Assembly: GCA_026392035.1 (NCBI GenBank)
Contig: JAPLCX010000016.1
Span: 1 to 57,437, forward strand
DNA: 57,437 bases
DNA from: Candidatus Auribacterota bacterium
GTDB lineage: Bacteria > Auribacterota > Tritonobacteria > UBA1439
Direction: 5' to 3'
Shown: one piece after another, positions 48,275 to 56,287 of the stretch
Layout of the letters: every line of letters starts with the position of its first letter
Numbering within the stretch: position 1 is the first letter of the stretch
The notes under the pieces: generated by a model
Seen by the model: the letters and a program-made list of their open reading frames with translations, nothing else
Databases searched by the model: none
Told to the model about the DNA's origin: nothing
Translations under genes and position numbers: made by a program

Positions 48275-49420
48275 GTGAGTGGGGTGCAACAGCGGACGCT
48301 CCTGTTTGTGACGGTGGTACTGCTCCTCAGCATAGGGGTGGTGATGATCTATTCCACGAGCGCCTTCTTCGCTCAGGATACGTTCAACGACAGCTATTAT
48401 TTTCTCAAGCGGCAGGCGCTCTGGATCGGGCTCGGCCTGGCGGCGTTCGCGTGCGCGGTCAATATCGACTACCACGACCTGCGCACATACAGTCTCGCGT
48501 TCCTCTTCACAAGCATCGCGCTCCTCGCCCTGGTGTTCATGCCGGGGATAGGCAGGACGGTCGGGGGCGCGAGCAGGTGGATCCGGCTTGGCTATTTCAA
48601 TTTTCAGCCTTCCGAGATGGCCAAGTTCACGCTCATCCTCTACATGGCCGATGTGATGGCGAGGAAGCAGCGGCAGATCGAACAATTCCGGAAGGGGCTC
48701 GCGCTACCGCTCGTCCTCTCCTTCCTGATACTCGGCCTTGTCATCATGCAACCCGATCTGGGGACGACGGTCCTCATGGCCCTGATCGTGGTCATCATGC
48801 TGTTCGTGGCGGGTGTGCGCCTCCGCCTCCTGCTGCCGCTCGCCCTCGCCGCGCTGCCGGCGATCTATGCCCTTGTGCTCGGCTCGGATTACCGCAGGAA
48901 GCGCATCATCGCGTTTCTCAATCCCTGGGCTGATCCCGAAGGGACGGGGTTTCAGATCATTCAGTCCTTCATCGCCCTTGGTTCCGGCGGCCTCGCCGGC
49001 ATGGGGCTCGCGCAGAGCCGGCAGAAGTTCTACTACCTGCCCGCGGCGCATACGGATTTCATATTCTCAATCATAGGCGAAGAGCTGGGGCTCATCGGCA
49101 CGGGAGTGATCGTCACTCTTTTTCTCATCCTGCTCATTCTGGGAATGATGATATGCCGGAAGGCCCCCGATTTCTACGGGCATCTCCTCGCGCTCGGCAT
49201 CGTTTCGGTGATCAGCCTCCAGGCGATCATCAACATCGCCGTGGTGACGGGGACGCTGCCGACGAAGGGGCTGCCGCTCCCCTTCATCAGCTTCGGCGGT
49301 TCCAGCATGATTGTCAACCTGTTTGCGGTCGGCGTGCTGATGAATATCGGAAAGCATATGGGAGTGGACATGGCGACTCACTACCTGGAGGCGCATTCCG
49401 ACAGGACGTTCAGAATATGA
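48275..49420 (+). CDS. ftsW: Lipid II polymerase FtsW (SEDS family)
   Basis: Polymerises septal glycan with FtsI. GTG 48275 (MSGVQQRTLLFVTVVLLLSIGVVMIYSTSA) preceded by GAGGGGGAAGGG, 381 residues; GTG 48257 is possible. About ten spans. GGASRWIRLGYFNFQPSEMAKFTLILYMA, IMQPDLGTTVLM, GFQIIQSFIALGSGGLAGMGLAQSRQKFYYLPAAHTDFIFSIIGEELG and GLPLPFISFGGSSMIVNLFAVG are the SEDS signatures, including the catalytic Asp in loop 4. Overlaps murG by four bases. Confidence 0.96.
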   Translation: MSGVQQRTLLFVTVVLLLSIGVVMIYSTSAFFAQDTFNDSYYFLKRQALWIGLGLAAFACAVNIDYHDLRTYSLAFLFTSIALLALVFMPGIGRTVGGASRWIRLGYFNFQPSEMAKFTLILYMADVMARKQRQIEQFRKGLALPLVLSFLILGLVIMQPDLGTTVLMALIVVIMLFVAGVRLRLLLPLALAALPAIYALVLGSDYRRKRIIAFLNPWADPEGTGFQIIQSFIALGSGGLAGMGLAQSRQKFYYLPAAHTDFIFSIIGEELGLIGTGVIVTLFLILLILGMMICRKAPDFYGHLLALGIVSVISLQAIINIAVVTGTLPTKGLPLPFISFGGSSMIVNLFAVGVLMNIGKHMGVDMATHYLEAHSDRTFRI

Positions 49421-50517
49421 GGATCGCGTTCGCCGCGGGGGGGACCGCGGGGCATCTGTACCCGGCGCTCTGCACTGCGGATGAGCTGCGCAGGCGCGAT
49501 CGGTTGTTTGAGGCGCTGTTCCTGGTTTCGCGGCGGGGGAGGGAGCGGGAGATTCTTGAGCAGTACGGTTTCCCGTGTGAGGAGGTCTCCGCGAGTGGCT
49601 TCGGGGGAGCGCTCTCCCTGAGGATTGTTCCTGTGGTGGCAACGATGCTGAGTTCATACAGGACGTCGCGCGCGCTGATGAGAGGAAGGGGAACGCAGGC
49701 GCTCATCGGCTACGGTGCGTACGTGTCCGTTCCACCCGCGCTCGCGGCGCGGGCGCTCGGGCTGAAGGTGATCATCCACGAACAGAACGCGGTGATGGGA
49801 CGGGCGAACCGAGTGCTGGCGCGGCTCGCGGACAGAGTGGCACTGGGGCTGCCGCTCTCCGATGAACACCAGTGGGCGGAGAGGGGGTACCTGCTCACGG
49901 GTATCCCCCTGCGGCCGGAGATGCTCCAGGGGGTGACGAGAGAGGAGGCGCGGGGGTATCTCGGCGTGGATCCCGGCGCGTTCACTGTCCTCGTGATGGG
50001 AGGGAGCCAGGGGGCTCGGGCGATCAACAGGATGGTGGCGGAGGGGAGCGGCCTCCTCGCGAGGGGCGGAGACCTCCAGGTTGTCCACCTGAGCGGGAGA
50101 GGAGACTATGACTCGGTGGTCAGGGCGTACGCGCGCGTCGGCCTCAGGGCGGTGGTTGTCCCCTACCTGAGAGAGATGGAGTGGGCGTATGCGGCAGCGG
50201 ATCTCGCAGTCTGCCGCGCGGGCGCGATGACACTGGCGGAGCTCGCCCAGTCGGGGCTTCCCTCGGTGTTGATCCCGTACCCGCGCGCGGTGGGGGATCA
50301 TCAGGCGGCGAACGGGCGCCTCTTCGAAAGAATCGGGGCGGCGCTCCTCCGGGACGAGTCAGGGCTGAGCGCAGAGGGGCTCGCGGCAATCATACTGTCA
50401 CTGAAGAGAGACGCGGCGGCCATGAAAAAGATGTCGGCGGCGGCCAGATCGCTGGCCTCGCCTCGCGCGGCTCAGAGGCTCGCGGATCTGATAGAGGAGA
50501 CCGTGTGCAATCCGTGA
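49417..50517 (+). CDS. murG: UDP-GlcNAc:lipid I GlcNAc transferase MurG
   Basis: Makes lipid II at the cytosolic membrane face. ATG 49417 (MRIAFAAGGTAGHLYPALCTAD), 366 residues. Both GT-B halves are clear: GGTAGHLYPA loop, LIGYGAYVSVPPALAARALGLKVIIHEQNAVMGRANR, then VMGGSQGARAINRMV and YAAADLAVCRAGAMTLAELAQSGLPSVLIPYPRAVGDHQAANG. The stop is followed by a murC-less gap. Confidence 0.96.
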   Translation: MRIAFAAGGTAGHLYPALCTADELRRRDRLFEALFLVSRRGREREILEQYGFPCEEVSASGFGGALSLRIVPVVATMLSSYRTSRALMRGRGTQALIGYGAYVSVPPALAARALGLKVIIHEQNAVMGRANRVLARLADRVALGLPLSDEHQWAERGYLLTGIPLRPEMLQGVTREEARGYLGVDPGAFTVLVMGGSQGARAINRMVAEGSGLLARGGDLQVVHLSGRGDYDSVVRAYARVGLRAVVVPYLREMEWAYAAADLAVCRAGAMTLAELAQSGLPSVLIPYPRAVGDHQAANGRLFERIGAALLRDESGLSAEGLAAIILSLKRDAAAMKKMSAAARSLASPRAAQRLADLIEETVCNP

Positions 50518-50571
50518 GCCGCCGCTCGTGGCCCGTCTCCCGCTCTGCGAGCAACTAACTGCCGCGGAACA

Positions 50572-50650
50572 TCAATAAAATTGGCACCTGATTAACCTGA
50601 TTAGTCGGATGAGTAAGAGTTCAGGGCTAATCGGAGAAATCAGGTGCAGA
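50572..50650. repeat. Word-type inverted repeat, vocabulary N, left of murB
   Basis: TCAATAAAATTGGCACCTGA then TTAACCTGATTAGTCGG (50572-50608) faces CTAATCGGAGAAATCAGGTGC (50627-50647). A second copy of the same left arm lies at 51652-51682, on the other side of murB, in direct orientation. Confidence 0.85.
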
Positions 50651-50713
50651 AAGTAAGTCGCGAAGCTAACCGCGCAAGAGGAACGAATCACCGGCTCATC
50701 GGTAATATTACTC

Positions 50714-51634
50714 ATGATCGAGGAAAGGATCAAGGCAGAGTTGATGAAGATCGCCGGCCCCAGGGTGAGATTCAACGAGCCGCTCTCTCGACACACGTGG
50801 ATGGGGATCGGAGGCCCTGCAGATGCCGTTATGGAAGTCGCAGATGATCGTGAGCTCAGAAAGCTGTTGCGTGTATGCCGGAGTGAAGCGATGCCGTTGC
50901 TGTTGCTGGGCGGGGGCGCGAACCTCATCGTGAGGGACGGCGGATGGCGTGGCGTGGTGGTGAGGCTTTGCGGGGATCATTTTACCCGAATTGAATTCCG
51001 CGGGGAGCGTGTGCGCGCGGGCGGGGGGGCGTCCCTTGCCGCGCTCATTGACGAAACGGTCAGCCGCTCGCTGAGCGGGCTCGAGTGTCTTGCGGGGATT
51101 CCCGGGACGGTGGGTGGAGCCGTGAGAATGAATGCGGGTGCTCACGGCGTTACGTTCGGCGAGCTGGTGGATGCGGCGAGCGTGATGGATCGGCGCGGCC
51201 GCACCAGGCGCGTCGAGCGGAGCGCGATGGGATTCTCGTACAGGGGGTGCGCGGCGGCGAGGGATGGGGTCGTGCTGAGCGTGGAGCTGACGCTGAGGGA
51301 GGGGGAGCGGCCTGAGATTGAGGAGCGGTTCTCACGATACCGGGGGGCGCGCGCGTCCGTGCTGCCGGCGGAGCCGAGCGCGGGCTGCGTTTTTAAAAAT
51401 CCCCCGGCGGGGTGTTCCGCGGGCGAATTGATCGACCAGCTCGGCCTCAAGGGAGCGCGGTCGGGAGGGGCGTCCGTGAGCGAGCGGCACGCGAACGTAA
51501 TCGTGAACAGCGGGGGCGCCACCGCCCGGGATGTGCTCGCGCTCATGGAGCTCATCAGGGGGAAAGCGCGCGAGGAACGGGGCATTGATCTGGAGCCCGA
51601 GGTGATTGTGGTCGGGGAAGACGGCACGGCATAG
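50714..51634 (+). CDS. murB: UDP-N-acetylenolpyruvoylglucosamine reductase MurB
   Basis: Second step of UDP-MurNAc synthesis, FAD and NADPH dependent. 306 residues, ATG 50714. TWMGIGGPADAVMEVADDRELRKLL, LLLLGGGANLIVRDGG, GLECLAGIPGTVGGAVRMNAGAHG (FAD site), SYRGC and AGCVFKNPPAGCSAGELIDQLGLKG with the serine/cysteine proton-donor region, ending GIDLEPEVIVVG. Type I-like, complete. It is bracketed by vocabulary-N repeats. Confidence 0.95.
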   Translation: MIEERIKAELMKIAGPRVRFNEPLSRHTWMGIGGPADAVMEVADDRELRKLLRVCRSEAMPLLLLGGGANLIVRDGGWRGVVVRLCGDHFTRIEFRGERVRAGGGASLAALIDETVSRSLSGLECLAGIPGTVGGAVRMNAGAHGVTFGELVDAASVMDRRGRTRRVERSAMGFSYRGCAAARDGVVLSVELTLREGERPEIEERFSRYRGARASVLPAEPSAGCVFKNPPAGCSAGELIDQLGLKGARSGGASVSERHANVIVNSGGATARDVLALMELIRGKAREERGIDLEPEVIVVGEDGTA

Positions 51635-51651
51635 TATGCTGGCCTAGACGT

Positions 51652-51774
51652 TCAATAAAACAGCACCTGATTAGCCTGATTACGCTGACAGGTGGAAATT
51701 CATGTGGAGTCAGAGCAAACTTGTCCTGAGCACTTCGGCTAGGCTCAGTATAAACTCAGTCGAAGGATCAGGTG
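51652..51774. repeat. Word-type repeat, vocabulary N, right of murB
   Basis: TCAATAAAACAGCACCTGAT then TAGCCTGATTA (51652-51682) repeats the left-flank arm; the complementary end GATCAGGTGC is at 51767-51776. Between them are CCTGAGCACTTCGGCTAGGC and ACTCAGTCGAAGGA, a smaller imperfect hairpin. Confidence 0.8.
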
Positions 51775-51802
51775 CGAGAGTTGATCACATAATGGTGCGA
51801 CG

Positions 51803-52795
51803 ATGTGGAAACGGAACGCGCGGCTGAAGAGGAAGCGCCGCACAATTATTTTTAATGTGGATGTCGCCCGGCGCCGCAGGCCCGGGGCATCCCCGAGGCG
51901 GGGAGCGGGGAGCGGCGGCCGGGCGAGAGTGAAACTCGCGCTCATGGGCGCGGGGGTGCTCGCCGTGTGTGTGTGCGCGGCGGCACTCCTCAACGGGCGG
52001 TTTCTGAAGCCGTCGGGCTTTACCGTCAGGTGGATAGAGGTGAGCAACGAGGAACTCCTCTCCAGGGAACGCATCAGGACGCTCGCGGGCATAAAAGTTG
52101 GAGACAACCTGTTCTCCGCGGATCTCCAGAAGATCCGCGCGCGCATCTGCGCGCATCCTGATATCAGGGACGCGATCGTGAGCCGCAGGCTGCCCGGAGG
52201 GATCCTGATACGGGTGCATGAGCGATTCCCTGTCGCGGCAATTTTCTGCCCTTCGCTGAGCCCCCCTCGGCAATTCCCTGGACAAGCAGGGCTTCGCCCC
52301 TCGGCAGGCTCCCCCCGGCCGAGCCCCGGACAAGCGGGGTTTGCCGCGGGGATTTTGGGGGGGGAGGGCATGCGCCGTTGTGTGGTGGATGCGGAAGGGG
52401 TTGTCCTTTCCGCGAGGAAGGAGAGGAATAGTAAATCACTGCCCGTGCTCATCGGCCTGAAGCTGGCCGGGGTACGCCCGGGCGACAGGCTCTGTTCCGC
52501 AACGGCGAAGCGTGCGCTCGGAATCGTGGAACAGTGCCGGGAATCGGAGCTGTGCCGTCAGTTGGAGCTGGTGAGCGTGGATGTGAGTGACCCTGATAAC
52601 TATGTGATGAGGTCAAACGTCGTTCAGGAGATCCGTCTCGGCAACGAGAATCTGGGGGAGCGGCTCCGGCTCCTCTCGTTTATCCTGAAGCAACGCACGT
52701 ATCGCGGGCTGGATGGCCCCGCGAGCTACATTGATCTGCGGTGGAAGGACGTGGCCGAACTGCCGCTCTCAAAGGAAATTATCGCCAGGAAGTAG
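51803..52795 (+). CDS. ftsQ: FtsQ-like division protein with an internal repeat insertion
   Basis: Bitopic divisome protein. 330 residues from ATG 51803. Basic cytosolic head, membrane span at about 43-65 (VKLALMGAGVLAVCVCAAALLNG), POTRA domain (FTVRWIEVSNEELLSRERIRTLAGIKVGDNLFSADLQKIRARICAHPDIRDAIVSRRLPGGILIRVHERFPVAAI, about 74-150), then a beta domain. Between ERFPVAAIF and RRCVVDAEGVVLS lie about 40 residues rich in Pro, Gly and Ser (PSLSPPRQFPGQAGLRPSAG and on) that the family lacks here; the DNA is a GC-rich repeat with CCTCGGCA and GGACAAGC words. Confidence 0.82.
   Translation: MWKRNARLKRKRRTIIFNVDVARRRRPGASPRRGAGSGGRARVKLALMGAGVLAVCVCAAALLNGRFLKPSGFTVRWIEVSNEELLSRERIRTLAGIKVGDNLFSADLQKIRARICAHPDIRDAIVSRRLPGGILIRVHERFPVAAIFCPSLSPPRQFPGQAGLRPSAGSPRPSPGQAGFAAGILGGEGMRRCVVDAEGVVLSARKERNSKSLPVLIGLKLAGVRPGDRLCSATAKRALGIVEQCRESELCRQLELVSVDVSDPDNYVMRSNVVQEIRLGNENLGERLRLLSFILKQRTYRGLDGPASYIDLRWKDVAELPLSKEIIARK
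52250..52365. repeat. GC-rich repeat inside ftsQ
   Basis: CCCCTCGGCAATTCCCTGGA then CAAGCAGGGCTTCGCCCCTC is followed by a second round, CCCCGGCCGAGCCCCGGACA then AGCGGGGTTTGCC; CCTGGACAAGCAGGGCTT and CCCGGACAAGCGGGGTTT are imperfect direct copies that are themselves near-palindromic. In frame, so the ORF survives. Confidence 0.65.
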
Positions 52796-52855
52796 CTGCC
52801 TGAGCGTCACGCCGACCTGCAGGTAGTGTCAAAAGTTCTATGAAAGAGCTGAATG

Positions 52856-53054
52856 CAACCACAGATTGCACAGATAGTTGTGAAGATTTTGGGGGGGGAA
52901 GCAGTCTGCGCCAATCTGTGGTGAATAAATCTGTGGTAAATGGAGAAAGAAAAGAATTTCCATACAGCGGCTTAATTATACGGATGTTACCACAGATGAA
53001 TCACCACTGATTTACTCAGAAAAGGCATAAATAATCAGAGAAATCTGTGGTTGC
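52856..53054. repeat. Word-type repeat, vocabulary M (ACCACAGATTGCACAGAT)
   Basis: Left arm ACCACAGATTGCACAGATAG (52859-52878), right arm CCAATCTGTGGTGAATAAAT and CTGTGGTAAAT (52911-52940); a second round follows, TACCACAGATGAATCACCAC (52989-53008) against GAAATCTGTGG (53040-53050). Fills the 52796-53100 gap; no gene. Confidence 0.75.
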
Positions 53055-53100
53055 TTTACAATATCTTTTGACATTACCGACCTGCATAAGAGGAGAAAAT

Positions 53101-54339
53101 ATGAACAATGGTTCGAGTTTGATCATAGGTCTGGACGTCGGGACCACCAAAATCTGCACGGTCGTCGCGGAGATCGACAAGACGACCAGGTCCGTGCGCG
53201 TCATAGGCCTGGGGCACGCACCCTCTCGCGGCCTGCGAAAGGGAGTGGTGGTTGACATGGACGGCGCGGTGGAGTCCATCGTCAAATCCATCGAGGATGC
53301 GGAGAAGATGGCGAATGTCGAGATACACTCCGTGTTCGCCGGGATTACGGGAGGGCACATCAGGAGTTTCAATAGCCGTGGCGTCGCCGCGATCGGTGAG
53401 CGGGGTGAAATCACGGAGAAGGACGTCGAGCGCGCAATCACCGCCGCGCGGGCCGTCTCGCTTCCCGCTGACCGGGAGATTCTGCACACGATCCCCCGGG
53501 AATTTACAATAGACGGGCAGAGCGGCATCAAGGAACCCAGGGGGATGTCGGGGGTTCGACTGGAGGCTGAGGCGCACATCATCACGGGGGCGATCACCGC
53601 GACGCAGAATATTATCAAAAGCATCAACCGCGCCGGATTCGAGGTGGAGGACATCGTGCTGGAGTCGCTCGCATCCAGCATCTCGGTGCTGAGCGAGGAT
53701 GAGAAAAATTCCGGCGCGCTCCTCGTTGATATCGGCGGCGGGACGACTGACTTCGTGGTGTTTTATCGGGGCAGCATCAACCAGTCACATGTGCTCGCGG
53801 TGGGGGGGGATCATGTGACGAATGATGTCTCGATCGCCCTGAGAGTGCCGATCACCCTCGCCGAGGAAATCAAAAAGGCGCACGGGAGCGCGCTGGAAGA
53901 TCGCGTTGATCCCGAGGAAGAGATAGAAATACCCACGGGCGCCGACAGGCTCCCTTCGCGCTACAGCAAAAGAGAGCTCGCGAGGGTCATCGAGCTGCGG
54001 ATGGGAGAGATCCTCTCTCTGGTGAGGAGGCATGTGGACCGTTCCGGCGTACGGAGGCTCCTGGGGTCGGGAGTGGTGCTCACGGGAGGCGCGTGCCTCC
54101 TGGATGGAACAGTCGAGTTGGCCGAAAAGATATTCAACCTTTCGGTGCGCCTGGGCACGCCCACGGGGATCTCCGGTATCGCGGAGGCGCTCGATAGCCC
54201 TCTGTACGCGACCGGCGCGGGCCTCGCCCAGTATGGGTACCGCAGCAGGATGGAGGGAAAAATCTCCAGGTTCAAAGTCAGGAGCAGCTTCGCGAGGGTT
54301 GTGAACCGCGCGCGCGAGTGGCTCGCGAGTAGATTTTAA
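53101..54339 (+). CDS. ftsA: Cell division protein FtsA
   Basis: Actin-like ATPase that anchors FtsZ to the membrane. ATG 53101 behind AAGAGGAGAAAAT, 412 residues. IIGLDVGTTKICTVVAEID (phosphate 1), KGVVVDMDGAVESI (1C domain start), LLVDIGGGTTDFVVF (phosphate 2), VVLTGGACLLDGTVELAEKIFNLSVRLGTP (adenosine), and a C-terminal amphipathic helix (SFARVVNRAREWLASRF) for membrane targeting. Complete. ftsZ follows after a 418-base gap. Confidence 0.96.
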   Translation: MNNGSSLIIGLDVGTTKICTVVAEIDKTTRSVRVIGLGHAPSRGLRKGVVVDMDGAVESIVKSIEDAEKMANVEIHSVFAGITGGHIRSFNSRGVAAIGERGEITEKDVERAITAARAVSLPADREILHTIPREFTIDGQSGIKEPRGMSGVRLEAEAHIITGAITATQNIIKSINRAGFEVEDIVLESLASSISVLSEDEKNSGALLVDIGGGTTDFVVFYRGSINQSHVLAVGGDHVTNDVSIALRVPITLAEEIKKAHGSALEDRVDPEEEIEIPTGADRLPSRYSKRELARVIELRMGEILSLVRRHVDRSGVRRLLGSGVVLTGGACLLDGTVELAEKIFNLSVRLGTPTGISGIAEALDSPLYATGAGLAQYGYRSRMEGKISRFKVRSSFARVVNRAREWLASRF

Positions 54340-54424
54340 TGCATCACCACAGATAAACACAACAGCCGATAGTGTAAGGTTGAAAGTTGAAAGAAAAGTA
54401 ATGCCTCAATTATGAGGGGGTTTG

Positions 54425-54716
54425 TCACTCCTGCGAACGCCTGCCTATGCCGAAGCGGCTTCGCGCAGGCAGGCAGGAGTACAGCTTTAAAAAGTTTTAA
54501 CGCTGGATTCCTCCCGCTTAGCGGGACGGGAATGACGATTATATGGTTATCCCCCGCTAACTGAGGGTTTGCAAAGAAAATAGGTAACTGCTCAGGAGCC
54601 AGAATTCAGGGTTAATGCACTTACTCGAAGAGGTCAGTAAGCTCCTGGAAGCTTATGCGCGATCCATTCTGGATTCTGGCTCCTGGCTTCTGACTACCTG
54701 AGTAGTTACGAAAATA
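54425..54716. repeat. Composite repeats in the ftsA-ftsZ gap
   Basis: Vocabulary P hairpin (GAACGCCTGCCTATGCCGAA against GCGCAGGCAGGCAGGAG, about 54434-54479), palindrome CCCGCTTAGCGGGA (54513-54526), then vocabulary Q: GGTAACTGCTCAGGAGCCAG then AATTCAG (54581-54610) against ATTCTGGCTCCTGGCTTCTG and ACCTGAGTAGTTAC (54671-54709). No gene in 54340-54757. Confidence 0.8.
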
Positions 54717-54757
54717 GTTAAAAATAGCCCAGTATACCAACGCAATGGGGGGAGAAC

Positions 54758-55924
54758 ATGATTACCGAGAACACCGAGGCAATCAGGCCGGTGCGCATCA
54801 GGGTGCTCGGCATCGGCGGGGCAGGGTCGAACGCCCTTGATCAGATGCTGAGAAGCAACATAGAAAATATCGACTATATCGCCATCAACACCGACAGGCA
54901 GGCGCTCGCGCGCTCGAGTGTCGCGCGTAAAATGCGTATCGGAGAGAGAATTACACACGGCCTCGGAGCGGGCGGAAATCCCGATGTCGGCCGGCAGGCG
55001 GCAATGGATTCACTCGCGGAGATCGAGGAATCGGTGGCGGATTGCGACATCCTTTTCATCGTCGCGGGATTCGGAGGGGGCACGGGAACGGGGGTCGCTC
55101 CCGTGGTGGCGCAGGCTGCGCGGGAGAAGAATATCCTCACGGTGTGTATCGCCACCACGCCGTTCGATTTCGAAGGGCAGAAGCGGAAATCGCAGGCGCT
55201 CGAAGGGGTGCGAAGGGTTGACGATCATGCCGACACGATCATCACTGTCGCCAACGATAAGCTCTTCCAGATCGCCGATATGAACCTCTCACTGGCTGAA
55301 GCGTTCGCGTTTACCAATGACATTCTGTCCGAGGGCGTGCAGTGCATCGCGAGGCTGATCAACAAGACCGGATTGATCAATCTTGATTTCGCCGATGTGC
55401 GCACGATCATGGCGAACGGCGGGAGGGCGGCGCTCGGTTTCTCGGCCAGCTCGGGTCAGGGCAGCGCCGTGGAGGCGGCCCGCAGGGCGCTCGAAAACCC
55501 GCTCTTTGATCTCGAGGCGCTCCCGCGCGCGCGCGGGATTCTAATCAGCATAATGGGAGGAGACGATCTCGGCCTGAGAGAGGTCAAGGAAGCCGCGGAG
55601 AAGATCAGCGAGCTCGGGAACAGGAACGCGCATGTGATCTTCGGGGCCGTTGTGGACGCGGAATTCCGCGGGCGGCGGCTCGTGACGGTTCTGGCCACCA
55701 GTCTCGATGGCGAGCGGGCGAAGGCTGAAGAGGCCCAGTCGGCAGTGAGCGGGGCGCAGGCGCATGAACCAGTCCCCCAGCAGACGCTCATTGACCTGGA
55801 TTTCAACAGCTATGAGCATTTCGAGGACACGGAGCCGACGATTGTCGAAGGGGAGAACCTTGATGTCCCGACCTTCCTGCGTAAGCGGGTGCAGGTTACT
55901 ACAGGGGTAAGGGATTGGGGATAA
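54758..55924 (+). CDS. ftsZ: Cell division protein FtsZ
   Basis: Tubulin-like GTPase of the Z ring. ATG 54758 behind GGGGGGAGAAC, 388 residues. VLGIGGAGSNALDQM, tubulin signature GGGTGTG at 106-112, TTPFDFEGQKRKSQALEG, NDKLFQI, T7 loop NLDFADVRTIMANGG. The variable linker is short (about 315-365). The conserved C-terminal peptide LDVPTFLRKRVQ, which binds FtsA, is present but is followed by VTTGVRDWG. The last few of those residues are written by the left arm of a terminal repeat, so the peptide is not at the very end. Confidence 0.96.
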   Translation: MITENTEAIRPVRIRVLGIGGAGSNALDQMLRSNIENIDYIAINTDRQALARSSVARKMRIGERITHGLGAGGNPDVGRQAAMDSLAEIEESVADCDILFIVAGFGGGTGTGVAPVVAQAAREKNILTVCIATTPFDFEGQKRKSQALEGVRRVDDHADTIITVANDKLFQIADMNLSLAEAFAFTNDILSEGVQCIARLINKTGLINLDFADVRTIMANGGRAALGFSASSGQGSAVEAARRALENPLFDLEALPRARGILISIMGGDDLGLREVKEAAEKISELGNRNAHVIFGAVVDAEFRGRRLVTVLATSLDGERAKAEEAQSAVSGAQAHEPVPQQTLIDLDFNSYEHFEDTEPTIVEGENLDVPTFLRKRVQVTTGVRDWG

Positions 55925-55986
55925 GGGAATAGGTGAGAGGTGATATGTTTTGCTTATCCCTTCTCCCTTATCTCTTCTCTCTGTAG
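55899..55986. repeat. Word-type inverted repeat, vocabulary L (GGGGATAAGGGAATAGG)
   Basis: Left arm ACTACAGGGGTAAGGGATTG then GGGATAAGGGAATAGG contains the ftsZ stop (55922-55924); right arm GCTTATCCCTTCTCCCTTAT then CTCTTCTCTCTGTAG (55952-55986). Confidence 0.85.
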
Positions 55987-55987
55987 T

Positions 55988-56050
55988 TAAGGGCGGTTAC
56001 CGGCTAGTCTAGATCACGATACTCGCCTTCTAGACGGCATACCGCCCTTA
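55988..56050 (+). terminator. Two-tier intrinsic terminator after ftsZ
   Basis: TAAGGGCGGT (55988-55997) pairs perfectly with ACCGCCCTTA (56041-56050), enclosing a second perfect stem GTCTAGA (56007-56013) with TCTAGAC (56029-56035). TTTTTTATTCC follows. It closes the dcw cluster. Confidence 0.75.
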
Positions 56051-56083
56051 TTTTTTATTCCCCTCGAGATCTAATGTCGGTTC

Positions 56084-56287
56084 TTACGATGGAAGAAATG
56101 GTACTCCGGCGTCGTTTCGCGGAAGTCGAAGCGATTCTGTGTGAGTGATATTGTATATTTGTAAAGGTTTGACGCCCAAGCCCCGTTCAGCCACTATGCG
56201 CCCGCCCGCACAGCGGCGATTCTCGGCAATGCTCCAGTACCGATGTTCCTTCCCGTCTTTGAACCGCCGATGACACTTCAGGTACAT
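56084..56287 (-). pseudogene. Truncated transposase, IS1634/IS4-type N-terminus
   Basis: Minus strand. The first 35 or so residues, MYLKCHRRFKDGKEHRYWSI then AENRRCAGGRIVAERG, match the opening of IS1634-like DDE transposases (RRFKDGKEHRYWSIVE-type motif). Beyond that the frame is unrelated and ends after 67 residues, so most of the gene is gone. AGGGGTAGG (56328-56336) and CCTACCCCT (56393-56401), and GAAAATCCGC (56355-56364) with GCGGATTTTC (56409-56418), may be leftover terminal repeats. The stretch to 56840 is AT-richer and holds nothing else I recognise. Confidence 0.65.

Noticed and set aside
53016-53681. Minus-strand frame opposite ftsA
   Set aside because: Antisense to a complete FtsA; no domain.
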